NCBI GenBank assembly: GCA_037176845.1
Contig: JAYKXP010000066.1
Location: forward strand, 248,001 to 312,000
Direction of reading: 5' to 3'
DNA: 64,000 bases
From: Paramarasmius palmivorus
Lineage: Eukaryota; Basidiomycota; Agaricomycetes; Agaricales; Marasmiaceae
Under the pieces are notes generated by a model. The model did not search any database. It saw nothing but the letters and a program-made list of their open reading frames with translations, and was not told the origin of the DNA. Shown here piece by piece: positions 11,745 to 22,533 of this stretch. The position numbers were made by a program, and so were the translations under genes. How positions within the stretch are numbered: the first letter of the stretch is position 1; every line of letters starts with the position of its first letter.

Positions 11745-13267
11745 ATGTTACCTGCAACATTGACGAGTCTCCTCGTCCCTCTCGTCAACTGGGCCACTCA
11801 GCTCAATCATAATGACCTATCAACGAGCCTATCCCAGCCAAAGCTCAATTTTGAGCTACGACACCATCACGCCGTCTCTGACTTCGGTCGAGTCGTCTTT
11901 TCTGACGTCTCGCAGTCTTCATTAATGCATGAACGATCTAATGCATTCTCGGTATCTACCCGGCCCACGAGGACTCATCGACCACCTTCGTTTGACTCAT
12001 TGATACACGCGGTGAAGCGGAGAAGCTACGTGGATTGGGATTGGGAGGAAGACGAGGTGCCAGGACCGGACGTGGAGAAACGGGAGACGCTTTTGACGTT
12101 GGCAAAAATGACGAATAATGCATATTTTGAAGATCTTGACAGTGGCGGGAAGGAATGGTATGACCTGGGACCAGACTGGCCGAATGTAAGATCAACCTTT
12201 TCGAACCAAAAAAGTCTTTTTTTTACTCACTTGAGAATTAGACGCATCCTTTTGGCTGGGAACCCGAAGCAGACGGTTTTCGAGGCCAAGTATTCGCGAC
12301 ACCTGATAACTCTACCGTCATCATCTCTATTAAAGGTACCTCTGCTGGGCTATTTGGCGGAGGAGGACCAACTGCCAAGAAAGACAAGCTCAACGACAAT
12401 CTACTCTTCAGCTGTTGTTGTGCGAGGGTAGACTGGACATGGACAACTGTCTGCGGGTGCTATCGTGGTGGATGGAAATGTGACCAGGACTGTTTGGAGG
12501 ACGCGCTCATAGAGGATACGCTGTTCTATCCCATTGGAACTGTGCGTATTCCTGTCTTCTCGAAACCAGACGGCAAAACTGATTCTAGTAACTCAGAATC
12601 TATACAACAATCTCACCTATATGTATCCAACCTCAAACATATGGATCATTGGACACTCCCTTGGCGGTGCTCTTGCAAGTCTCTTAGGCGCAACTTTTGG
12701 TGCCCCGGTTGTCACAATTGAATCTCCGGGCGAGAAAATGGCAGCAGGAAGACTACATCTACCATCACCGGTACGTTGTGCCGCCATACCATTCTCAAAT
12801 GGAACTAACTCGAGTCTTAGCCCTCGACACACCACATTACACACGTCTACCATACCGCCGACCCTATCCCTATGGGTACATGTAACGGAGTGCTATCATC
12901 TTGTGCGTTGGGTGGTTACGCCATGGAGTCGAGGTAATTTTCGTCGCTCCGAACCTGCCGGTTTACGCTCACTAAGGACTCTGACTATAGGTGTCACTTA
13001 GGCAAATCAATAGTATACGACACCGTTTCTAATCTCTCATGGGCAGTTGACATTCGGACACACGGTATTGTCGCTATCATTGAAAAGGTGTTATCTGAAC
13101 CATGGTTACCGGCCGTGGACGCAGGTAGAGAAGTTCCTGAGGCAAAGGCGGAGGACGATTGTGTGGTACGCGTTATTCGTCACCTCACTCGCGCACATAC
13201 TAAATGTCGTTACCTTTGTACTTAGGAATGCTACAGCTGGGAATTCGGTGATTTCTTCTCGCCCTAA
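11745..13267 (+). CDS. ATG15: Vacuolar/autophagic phospholipase Atg15 (class 3 lipase)
   Basis: Atg15 degrades autophagic-body and multivesicular-body membranes inside the vacuole. The chosen ATG at 11745 begins a hydrophobic signal-anchor ([16 protein letters not shown]). Exons read [13 protein letters not shown], then [30 protein letters not shown], the Cys-rich [19 protein letters not shown], then [16 protein letters not shown] and the nucleophile elbow GHSLGG in [17 protein letters not shown]. Following exons supply the catalytic Asp ([14 protein letters not shown]) and His ([10 protein letters not shown]). The last exon reads [13 protein letters not shown] and ends at 13265-13267. Introns are 50-60 nt GT-AG and all joins stay in frame, so the gene appears intact. 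Length and motif order match fungal Atg15. Confidence 0.93.
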
Positions 13268-13507
13268 GGGGACACTTCTTTGTCTGCAAGTACAATGACG
13301 AACGATTTCTAATGAGTTATTTACTGTATTTTTAATCCATTTTCGATTCCTACAATATCATTAAAGGAATTCAAAGCGATTGACCTAAATAGCTATAGAT
13401 ACAACACGAATAAATAGTCGAATGTCCTCCAAGTTCCATATCTCAGAGTATCCATAATTACGAGATGAGCGAGCACATGTGGCGGGATTAGATGGTTTTA
13501 CAGGTAG
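13268..13507. other. Convergent 3' intergenic spacer
   Basis: 240 bp of AT-rich sequence between the 3' ends of ATG15 (plus) and the first arrestin-like gene (minus). Probably holds both terminators; nothing else seen. Confidence 0.4.
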
Positions 13508-15062
13508 TTAAGCTGAGGGCGCAAAGGAAATAGGTTTTGGGCCTCTGGCAAACATCGTTGTCACCTCTACACGCTGCTCAAGAAGTGGAACCTCCGGCGT
13601 TGAGTGTGCTGACGGGGTGACTTTTGGAATTACTACAACAAAATACTGGGATACTTCCGTGAGCACACCATGACAAGATAGTACAACGGACGTGCTGACC
13701 TCAACACTAAAATGTGTTATTTTGGTTGACGGTTTCAAACTTCGTGGAAGTTGGATTTCGCCATGAAAGTTTTGGGTACCTGCATCATCTGGGCCTGAGC
13801 TTTGAGGAACAGAATCTTCGACTGATGTATCATTGTTGGAGGTGCCACCGCCCCACCACCGCCCGAATGCCGCATCTTCGACCTTGCCTTTCTCTTTGCT
13901 GTGCATGTCGGTAAAGTGCTGATTTATCTCTCCTCGTATGGGAGGCTTCCGGAACCCAACGAGGCGACGAAGTCGAATATCAATGGCATTGTTGACATCG
14001 ACAGCCGTGGATTGGGGTGAGAAGAGAGTGAGGTGAAGGGGAAGAGGGCTGCCTCGGGCGTAGGATAGCTGTAGAATCTAAAGTGAGGATACCGTAGGAC
14101 GTTGGCAACAAGACGCTTACTGGTAATGCAAGAGAAAGTGAACATTGAATTTGCTTGCCATTGACCTCTGCCTTGAAAGGAGGAAGGGTCATCCATCCTT
14201 CAGTATCAATCTCTGGTCCCAGTAGGTGACCAGAGTTCTCTATGTAGGCTATTTGGCGAAGTGATGGTAGTGGTGGAGGACGTGTCGCGGGCATGTACAC
14301 GAATGTCGTCTGAAGGCTACCAGATCCCGTTTTTAAGCCTTTGGTCAGAGCCACCAAAACAGACAAACTTACGTGTTGTCGACACGGAACTTGCCTCGAG
14401 CAACGTGCACAATAAGGTCGTACCGTATACTGGCACGGGTATACCGCTCCAGAAAGGTGTGTGGGAGTTGGTAGGTCATCGTATTCGAGGAACCTGGGTA
14501 TGCTGGCAAGGTCACCGTTTTTGGTATAGGAATGGAAAATTTCCAGTGCTGATCGCCTGAAAGACGACTGGATGAATTGGGGGTTGTCGGACGTCGCTTG
14601 TCCTTGTCCTTGGTCCATAGTATGTGGGATACGTCGAGGAACATAGACCCGTCGTCAAGTTTGTCCTCATTTCCTGTGACTATTGCTCCTCGTAGCTAAA
14701 AAAAATACAGCCAGGTCAAACTAGCTATCCAAGGCTCGTGATTGTAACGGTACCAGAACGGTACTCACCAAGACTTTAACGCTTTGAATATGAGATTCCC
14801 CTGACTCGTCCAGGTTCATGTCCAGCGACCCAGTAATTTGATCTCCCTCCAAATACGTCGGCAGACTTTTCGGGTCTCTTGCACCACTCAATAACTTGAG
14901 AGTAGCCCATGGTCTGGAGTGCGCATTCTTGCCGGGAATATGAAACGTATGCTCGGTTAAGGGGAAAGGTGGTGGCCGAGGTGGAAGACGCGTGTAAGCG
15001 GGCAATAAGGTTGCGACCGAGGTATTTTCATGGAATTCGAAAGGGCCTTGAAGAGGGTCCAT
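13508..15062 (-). CDS. Alpha-arrestin-like protein 1
   Basis: Arrestin-fold adaptor of the ART/alpha-arrestin type. Such proteins typically recruit Rsp5/Nedd4 ubiquitin ligases to membrane cargo. Starting at 15062, the N-terminus carries LPAYTRLPPRPPP, whose LPxY is a PY-type ligand. The N-lobe follows: LKLLSGARDPKSLPTYLEGD, then GSLDMNLDE, then exon LRGAIVTGN... and YDLIVHVARGKFR. The C-lobe comprises exon TTFVYMPATRPPPLPSLRQI, the GPEIDTEGWMTLP segment, LSLALP | LSYARGSPLPLHL, GEIQLPRSLKPSTKITHFSV and a final strand exon ending ISFAPSA. It shares exon order and junction positions with the genes at 20695 and 22534. No membrane segment. The gene converges with ATG15 and appears intact. Confidence 0.82.
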
Positions 15063-16726
15063 CGACTAAGTACTGATAGCGACAAGTCCAAGGCCGATTC
15101 TAGTTTATGACTATAAGTAAGTGACATACTAATACTTGAAGCATCAGATCCTTATTATGTTATAAAAGATCTAGTCCCTTCTTTACAAGTCGGGAAACAA
15201 ATGTACCGATGCCACACAGATGCCACCCTAGAATAGACCTCTCCATCTCTCAAAGCATTCCCCCACGGCTGCGGTCCATCCTCGGAACAACTCAAACACT
15301 ATTGACGCTATTCAGTGAATTAGTTTCTGTAAAGAGGTGAAGATATCTGTTTCAAGGCGGCAACTTGGCGGGAACGTTGAGTTGATTTTGATAGAGATCG
15401 GGACTAGAAAAGATTGTCTTGCACTGTTGGCCGCCATCAAGTACATGAGGCACTTTCCCAAGATTTTGGTTTCAATAGCGCTAAGGCGCTAGGGCCTGAA
15501 ATTTTGAAAAACTGAAGGCGGAGAAGGTGGAGAAGGGTAGATTGAGCATACGGTCCACGTCTAAAGTCATGGCAGTGTACTTGCGTATATTGACAAGGCC
15601 GCCTGCCATTCGGATCCTGCTTATGGATCGAAGGTTTACTCCGCCTATACTTAAGGTTACACACCCCTGCGAGCGCCGCGATACGTGCTCTTGTATTCTG
15701 TCTTCTTTCACCTGGGACCAAACCAAAGAAGGTAGTGCTGCAAATAGAACGCTTGCTAGGATGTTGAGGGAGACGCAAGGCGACGAGTGCCCTTGTTGTC
15801 GATTTGGTATCGGGCCCGATGATGGAGATTGCAGACCGTCGCCGGTTCTTGAAACCTATCCCATTTAAGCCACGATTCAAAGCTGACGCAACAGACAGTC
15901 AAATCTATATCATGATGGACCCAGAAGTCGCGGAAATGTTGAGAAAGCTCTGAGATAAAACTTGTAGCCGCAGTTGATAATTGTTAATTTATGTTCACAT
16001 TCTTAACTGCGCAGACGCACCTGGTACGGTATACATCGCCGACGTAGGAAAGCTCAAGTTCTCTGCATCGCAATGCAATACATCACAAGCTCCCAGAAAA
16101 TCAACGGGTGTTTAAATTGCTGATACCGCTATCCCATTGCCGTCCCAGCGATAGATCATGAAGTTGATCAGGGCTAGAGGTAAGTTCTCATAGCGCACAA
16201 AGTTGTGGAGATTTATCGAGCACTGGCCCAGTAACAGTTCTCCACGATTGAAGTATGTAGAGCATCGGAGCAAGTGGTTGAAGTTGAACGTTGAACCTCG
16301 TTGAACCTCGTTGAACTTGTGTGACCAGGTCACGAAGTGACATTTTTCGCCGGACCGTGAGCCGCTAGCGGCTTTTGAGCGTCAATTCCGTATCAGTCCC
16401 ACAACTCAGAGAGAACGGCAATGCGCGCAGCACTGCGTCTGTGGTGATTGTAGAATCACCTCCGTAGACAGATCGCGATGTCTGATCCCGATTTGCCAGT
16501 GATATCTGGATTGAAAGGCTGCTTACTCCCTGGCTTGTCCTTTGGGTCATTTCATTGACTCGGAGCGTGTTCTGATAGAACCAATCCCATCGAGAACACC
16601 GTAAATCCCAAAGCCATCTAAGGTTTCCGATCGGCCAGGCTGTCTTTCACGCAGTAGATATAATCATGACATTGGAAAGGAACTGGAAGGGGGAAAGCGG
16701 CATTAATACAAAAATCCCCTCCAGCA
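15063..16726. other. Intergenic region with short tandem repeat
   Basis: 1.66 kb. A minus-strand frame at 15437-15880 lacks an ATG and recognisable motifs, so I do not call it. Near 16290-16320 there is a small direct repeat, GTTGAACCTC repeated with degenerate flanks. Otherwise nothing identified. Confidence 0.4.
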
Positions 16727-18757
16727 TCAACATGCTCTGCGATTAAACTCATAGGTCGTCAGACTCATCGAGCTCAAAGGCAGTGCCCAGCTGGCCCCAC
16801 TTCCTGTCGCCCCATTGAGCGTAGCAAAGTCCTCTGAGGCTGAAGTCCTGTAAGATGCAACAGCGCATACATTCTCCGGGAAGGTCAACGAAAGCGTCGA
16901 TGCGCTGTTAGTCGGGTTCATCGCCAAAACATAGTATTTAGATGAAGTCGATACGGCGAGTATGTTATTGTTTGCACCCGAGCCTGTAATGTCACGGCGT
17001 TGGCTTCCAGCTAAAAATTTCATCCAGAATCAATCTTGTCAACATCTAGTTCGCCCTGGGAGATTTATGATGATCACTCACGTTTGACGAAATTGCTAAA
17101 GTGTTTATAGGTCCAGAAGTGCTTCGTGATGTCTGTTGGAGGCAATAATACTAAGCTGGGAAGGAATCAGACATGAGGACTTGACAGTATCTTACACAGT
17201 TGATAGTTCCGGTTTGTTGCATATTCATCGTCGTAATAGATTAATCCATCCTAAACAGTAAAGACCATCATCGACTCAAAACCATCAGAGAAGTTTACCA
17301 AAGACTGACCGTCCAACCGTTGGAGTTTGGGTTGTTGACACATGATGGATTGTTCAGAGGTGAACAGCCAATTTCTACGATGTGATCAGGCTCTCGGGTT
17401 CCTAGAGTGCGCTTGACCCACTTACGATTCGATACGAGAGTCCAGAACTGCGGGGCGGGCAAAGTCAGTATCCGAGCCAGCTATAAGGCTAGAACAAAGG
17501 AATACATCATAATGCGTCTCTCCTGCGACAACCAAACTCTGGAAACACCAGTCCAGAGAACATCAAAGCGTTCTTGATCCTGCATGGCTCGTCAAAATCT
17601 CTGGGACTAGTCAAAAAGATCTAAAGCGTACGTAGGATCATATCCGCCCGACCAGCCTCGGCCTGAGCCGTCAGCGTTTCCAAGAGAGCAGCAAATTTCC
17701 TGTTGGGCTCAATATCAAAGTCACCTAAATATGTGATAGTAGAACTCACGGACATCCATGTCTCCTTGCCGGGGTAGGAGGCCTTGGTCGAGCTAATGTA
17801 AGATGTGTAGCTGCTATCGGACGGGAAGTCATATGTATGGTGCACAAGTGCAGCAACCTTGGTATTATTCAGCTCGTCAGCAAACTGGCGGTACACGTTG
17901 ACAAAGCTGTACCTTGTCGATTACTTGTGGGAGCCAATCTTTGTATTCACTTGTAGCCGCGCCAAGACTCGAAGATTCATCCGCCAAGATTCCCACTGAC
18001 CCAGTCAATCCTTTTTGGTTTAGAGCGTTCCATAGACCATTCACGACCTCAGCACGTCTGTAATAATAGGTTAGTAATGTAATAGGCCGAGATAAACATA
18101 ACTTACTGAGTTGAAACAACCTTCATACCTTCCTGGCCGCATGGAACAGGTCCAAAATCATTATCGGGTTCGTTGATCGGCGATATATAGTTGATAGCAA
18201 CGTTTTCGTTTCGAAAATGCTCTACAACGTCCGCGAGGAAGGTTCCATATGCACTGCCGCTCCCTAAGATATACAGTTAGTGCGATAAGTATTGTATTTG
18301 ATCTATATAGAGAAGACTCACCACTGACGAAGTTACTGCCACAGCTAGTCTTCCCAGATGTCAGCGGAGCCGGTGCACTGTTTGCAAACATTGTCAGATC
18401 CGGGACACCGCGCTTCGAAGCTTCTCGCAGGAAGTAAACTCCTTGAGGGTCAGCGGACCAATTATAGCGTCCGGCTCCTAGATAGAATGTTTCTGGTGCT
18501 CGAACAGGATTGGATACACCGACGCCCCCGCCGCCAACATTCCAACGATAACTAGAGAGTCCAAGACCGTCTTGGGAGAAGAGGAGATTCGAGAGATTCT
18601 GCCGAGTTGCTTCGGGGAATTGGTAGAGATCGTGTGGCCACCAAGCACCGCTACCTCCAATACCGCGAATGGTCTGTGCGGGAGAAGAGGAGATAGTAGC
18701 AGCCAAAGCTGTTGTCGACACATAAGGTATGGTAGAAAGAAGAGCTAGGTAGAGCAT
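16727..18757 (-). CDS. Secreted GH30 glycoside hydrolase, endo-beta-1,6-galactanase type
   Basis: The N-terminal signal peptide (MLYLALLSTIPYVSTTALAA) is followed by the family start IRGIGGSGAWWPHDLYQFP and RWNVGGGGVGV. The acid/base Glu lies in ISPINEPDNDFG. The nucleophile Glu is visible only after splicing a 50-nt intron (17700-17749), which joins WMS to EICCSLGNADGSGRGWSGG; reading through the intron gives a false WMSVSS. Other exons supply VAALVHHTYDF, HYD|FWTLVSN, CSPLNNPSCVNNPN, YITKHFWTYKHFSNFV and a C-terminal beta domain ending TYEFNRRAC. The order matches fungal GH30 subfamily 5 galactanases, which cut arabinogalactan side chains. A one-base excess in the run at 17543-17545 shifts the frame between SGLVF and QSLVVAGET. 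That is probably a sequence error; otherwise the gene is broken. About nine exons. Confidence 0.85.
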
Positions 18758-19266
18758 TTCGAAGCAGAGCGAAAGGCGAACCGATAAGGTTAGGTTGTAA
18801 GGCCAGCAACAACCATATGTATCTTATACTCTTGCACGTCCTTACCTATCTAATAATGGACCACAAGACCAACGAGAAACATGCTGATTGCAATTTCGGC
18901 GGAGTTTTGAGTGACGCCCTCGGTGCAATGTACAAACCGTATACATGACCCACACTGCATGCAGTCGTGTACATTACTTAGCTCGATAGAGAATGGCATG
19001 ATATTCGAAATGCATGAACAATTATCCGTGCAGTGACCTAGATATCTGAGAGTTATATCCGAAAGGTAGCACGAGGATGATTCTCGAGATACAGCGTCCG
19101 GACCGTGTTCTTCTCCATTATTCAAGACCGCATGGTTCGTTGAGTAGCTGTAATCTTTGAATTCCTAATGCGAGTCTATCCGAGCGCAGTGTTCCTTTTT
19201 TTCTTGATACTTGACGATTTCGTCTTCATGGTGGTCAGGAGCAAGATGTTATTTTCTCACGCCGAA
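18758..19266. other. Divergent intergenic region (GH30 / MBL-fold gene)
   Basis: About 0.5 kb between divergent starts at 18757 (minus) and 19267 (plus). The in-frame extension of the plus gene back to 19168 is hydrophobic but is not needed by the conserved start. No other feature seen. Confidence 0.4.
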
Positions 19267-20154
19267 ATGCCTGTCACGCTCCACCACCTAAACGCTGATT
19301 CTTCTTGGCTCATATCTTTTTCAGAACCTCATTTCACCTTACTACTTGACCCATGGTTCACTGGATCGCAAGTCGATATTCACCCTCTCTTTTCATCGCA
19401 ATCCCACGTCGTACCTTCCGAGTTTAACACCATCCAGGAGCTCTCGTCATCTCTTTCTACACAGAACAAGCAAATCGATGCTGTCATAATCTCATTCGAA
19501 TTCAGCGATCACTTACACAAGGAGACTATTGAGGGAGTCGGGGGATTAGGGGAGACACAGTTCTTTGCGCTTCCGAGGGCGGCGAAGATTCTCAGATCTT
19601 GGGGAAGGCAAAAGGTGCAGGACATACCGGAAGCCTACTCTACAGTGAAAGTCAATCAAGACCCGAACCAACACCCTATCGAGCTGAGCTATATAACGGC
19701 CACAACAACCTGTGCGGGGCAGCGTTTACATGGTGCACTCTCGATATCGTTTCAAATGTCAGACCACAAGAGAGGTGTCATTCTGTATTCACCGCACGGT
19801 ATCCCATCATCCGACCTTGACCGAAGGCTCCGAAACCAAACGCCGGAACAGACAGAAATAGTAGCCATTATCTCAAGCTGGGATGTCATTTCGAACCCCT
19901 GGTGGCTTGGGGGTACAATATCCCTGGGGGCACCATCCATTCTGCCCTTCCTACGATCAATCCCCAAGCCTTCGGTCACAAGGTACTGGATTAGGACACA
20001 CGACGAACAGAAGGACAAGCATGGACTCGTAGGAAAGGTGCTAAAGCGGGAGGTGTGGACAAAGGAGATGGTTTCAAAGGACTTGACTCAGGATTTGAAA
20101 GTTTTGGAGTTAGGGAGTGGTGAACAACTTGAAATGGACATTCTGGAACAGTAA
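19267..20154 (+). CDS. Metallo-beta-lactamase-fold protein, probably metal-site degenerate
   Basis: Single exon. The conserved part starts at MPVTLHHLNADSSWLISFSE, with LLLDPWFTGSQVD, which is the first strand pair of the MBL fold. The usual HxHxDH metal motif is represented by SFEFSDHLHK: the Asp-His pair is present but the first His residues are not. Later conserved positions include HGALSISFQM, GVILYSPHG and EIVAIISSWDVI. This resembles fungal proteins annotated as metallo-hydrolase/oxidoreductase of unknown substrate. I chose the ATG at 19267 because upstream in-frame ATGs (19168, 19246) add non-conserved residues. It sits between GH30 and the second arrestin, with no evident link to either. 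Intact, ending at 20152-20154. Confidence 0.72.
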   Translation: MPVTLHHLNADSSWLISFSEPHFTLLLDPWFTGSQVDIHPLFSSQSHVVPSEFNTIQELSSSLSTQNKQIDAVIISFEFSDHLHKETIEGVGGLGETQFFALPRAAKILRSWGRQKVQDIPEAYSTVKVNQDPNQHPIELSYITATTTCAGQRLHGALSISFQMSDHKRGVILYSPHGIPSSDLDRRLRNQTPEQTEIVAIISSWDVISNPWWLGGTISLGAPSILPFLRSIPKPSVTRYWIRTHDEQKDKHGLVGKVLKREVWTKEMVSKDLTQDLKVLELGSGEQLEMDILEQ

Positions 20155-20694
20155 GGTGCATAAACGTTGCATTTGGCTGTGTACTTCGCAGCTGGGCTCC
20201 CCCTATCACCTATACCCTTTCTCTCATGCTTTCCGACATAACCATGATGGCTCTCAGGGTAAGTGAGGCATCTATTTACAAAGTTGTGGTCACTGATGGA
20301 ATCTTTTTACAGAGATGCCGTCTTCCTGTCGCTACTGTTAGCAACGGCGATTTCATTCGTCGAGAACCTCATGCCTCATTGGAGACTCTTTGGTCAAATA
20401 GCCAAACATCAAGAGACTCAGTGAAGTGTCATGGTCTGAACCCAGTGTTTGTGTGTTATATGATTCATGGGGTCTGCCTTGACTGACGTTATGGTATTCA
20501 CAGTATCTTCTGTCACGATTCGCTTCAACATCGCCGTCATTGATAACGCAACCCCTTTCGTCTAGATGTACGACCGACGGAGTTTGTTCGCTGCAGAAAT
20601 GCAAGGCGACAGGGCAGCGCTTGTATACGGGATCCACGACATAAAACGTCTTGTAGGGGTGAGCTTAACTTCTCTTTCTCATCCTTCTTTACCG
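20155..20694. other. Intergenic region, possible small ORF
   Basis: A spliced-looking mini-ORF at 20226-20486 contains a frame with a hydrophobic stretch (DAVFLSLLLATAISFVEN), but no GT-AG join puts that frame behind the ATG. I therefore leave it uncalled. The rest is likely the arrestin 2 promoter. Confidence 0.3.
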
Positions 20695-22092
20695 ATGAAC
20701 ACCACAGCACTGGCGAATCCTCCAGCGTATCATACACTTACCGCGTTGGAAAACTCCACTTCAACATCCCTCCCACGCTACTCGCGAAGGCCGATATCGG
20801 GCAGTACCACCATTTATACTCAGTCAAGCGTCCATGAATTTCTCTTCGCAAAGAGGAACGGCCTTGTTTTACGTGTATACGGCGACGCAAACCTATCCCA
20901 GCGTCTGCCCACTTTCATGGAAGGAGGAAGCATCTCTGGAACTGTGAACATAGGACCGAAGCTTGGGAAGAGAATAAACATCAAGATTTCGGTGAGCTTC
21001 TTCATGATTATGATATTCCCACAATTCACATACGTTAGGTTCGAGGTCGAATCCTTCTCGGTCATGGGGGAGATTATCGAGATGGCACTGTGCACACATT
21101 TCTGCGTTTATCAGTACACCTTCCGCCTCCTGTAAGCGTGGATTATAGCGCTACCTTCTGTATTCCGCTTCCGAGGGAAGTGCTTGTTAGCAGCGGACGT
21201 AGAGATAGCGCTGAGGTGGTCAAGCTGCCTTCTTCCTTTGCCGAGCCAAAGTTTCCTGTTCGCGTAGTTTATGATCTCGTGTTGAAGGTCAAACGGAAGT
21301 GGTGGCAACAGGATATAAAGTGAGTAGCGTGCCTATTTGACTATCTCGTGCTGACTATTCCCAAGACTTAGGACATTCTTGGGCTACTCTCAGGGAAGCA
21401 CCAGACCAATATCATCGCCTGTGTCTTGTCATGGTTGGCAAACGTTGGAACCGGTCATGTTGAAGGGTACGATCTTTAGCGAACGAGAAGTCGAGGTTCA
21501 TTATACCCTTTCATTGTCCAAGCCGGTAAGGTATCACTCATTTCTGTGTGACGATTCTGACTGAACACACTACTTACAGCTATGCTACAATCGTGGTTGT
21601 ACCATTTACTGCTATATGATCATCAAGTCCCACGATACGCAAGCCCTTGACCTTCTTTCCAACCCCTCTGCACTACAAGTGAACTTAGAACGGCGTGTGC
21701 GATACCGAGACTTTCATATGCACGCAGCCAAGTCCACTCAGTGGCTCAGCGTAGTTGACCACGTTGCAGTTGCAAGCTGGAGACCTAGTTGTCGGCGCCG
21801 ACCTGAGCCCTATCGTCGCTTCCTGAAAGGCGAGATACGGCTTAAGGATAACCTAAGTCCCAGCATGAAGATAGTGAATATGGCAATCGAGGTGAGTTAG
21901 CTTGGTTATTGATGATGAAACGAAGCCTCAATCTTCTCAAAGTACATGGTAACGATGCGAGCGTCTCTTGGTGCTGGGTTTCAACCAAACAACAGGAGGG
22001 AAGACATTCTTTTGTCTGAGCCTGTTGAAATTACAACGTCGCTCTTTGCGTGGCCGTCTTGTTCGAATGGAGTCTCCTCAGTGATCGTGTAG
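20695..22092 (+). CDS. Alpha-arrestin-like protein 2
   Basis: Second member of the arrestin cluster. It starts MNTTALANPPAYHTLTALEN, giving a PPAY motif at residues 9-12, and a second LPRY motif follows within 20 residues. The N-lobe has LVLRVYGDANLSQRLPTFME, GTVNIGPKL, then exon VRGRILLGHGG and FPVRVVYDLVLKVKRKWW. The C-lobe comprises exon TFLGYSQGSTRPISSP, GWQTLEPVMLKG, LSLSKP | LCYNRGCTIY, FLKGEIRLKDNLSPSMKI and a final exon YMVTMRASLGAGF ending VSSVIV with TAG at 22090-22092. Splice positions match those of arrestins 1 and 3. All joins stay in frame, so it is intact. PY motifs suggest Rsp5-family ligase binding (family knowledge, not tested). Confidence 0.82.
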
Positions 22093-22533
22093 AGTTTTGT
22101 GGAGCACAAGTAATGAACGGATCTACGAATCTTTTTGTTTCTTCCCGCTGCTCTGAGTCTTACGAGCCTTTAAACTTCGGGTGACGTGACTGCTAGAAGG
22201 CTTCGTATATAATCCCTGCATGGATTTGATGCCCATTATGCCTTGAGGCTGTAGGAGTCTTATTGTTAATGCCTTTGCTTATTGTCTTTTGAATCTTCTG
22301 AGAGGCAAGATATTGACAGCATACTTGGGTAATTTTCGCACAAATTCCAAATATGGATGATCGTTTATGTTACCGAAAGGATCGTTCTCTGCTAGTTGTT
22401 GTTCCCGGTACCAATTTTCCATTGCAGGACGTGCTCCAGTTGGTCAATTACCTTGTTCTTTGAAAACGGTCCGGGCGGCGATGAACTATAAGATACAGCA
22501 ACTCTGACGGCCGATATTCTTTCTCTATTCCGC
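22093..22533. other. Intergenic region between arrestins 2 and 3
   Basis: 440 bp, AT-rich in its middle. No gene-like frame. Likely the terminator of arrestin 2 and the promoter of arrestin 3. Confidence 0.4.

Noticed and set aside
15437..15880. 147-codon minus-strand frame
   Set aside because: No ATG at its start, high Arg/Ser content, no recognisable motif and no splice-consistent extension.
17747..17900. GH30 lacking its nucleophile (WMSVSS), suggesting a catalytically dead enzyme
   Set aside because: The residues after WMS are intron; splicing restores WMSEICC.
20226..20486. Possible small membrane protein (hydrophobic DAVFLSLLL stretch)
   Set aside because: No GT-AG join places the hydrophobic frame behind the upstream ATG; the open frame that does join is not hydrophobic.
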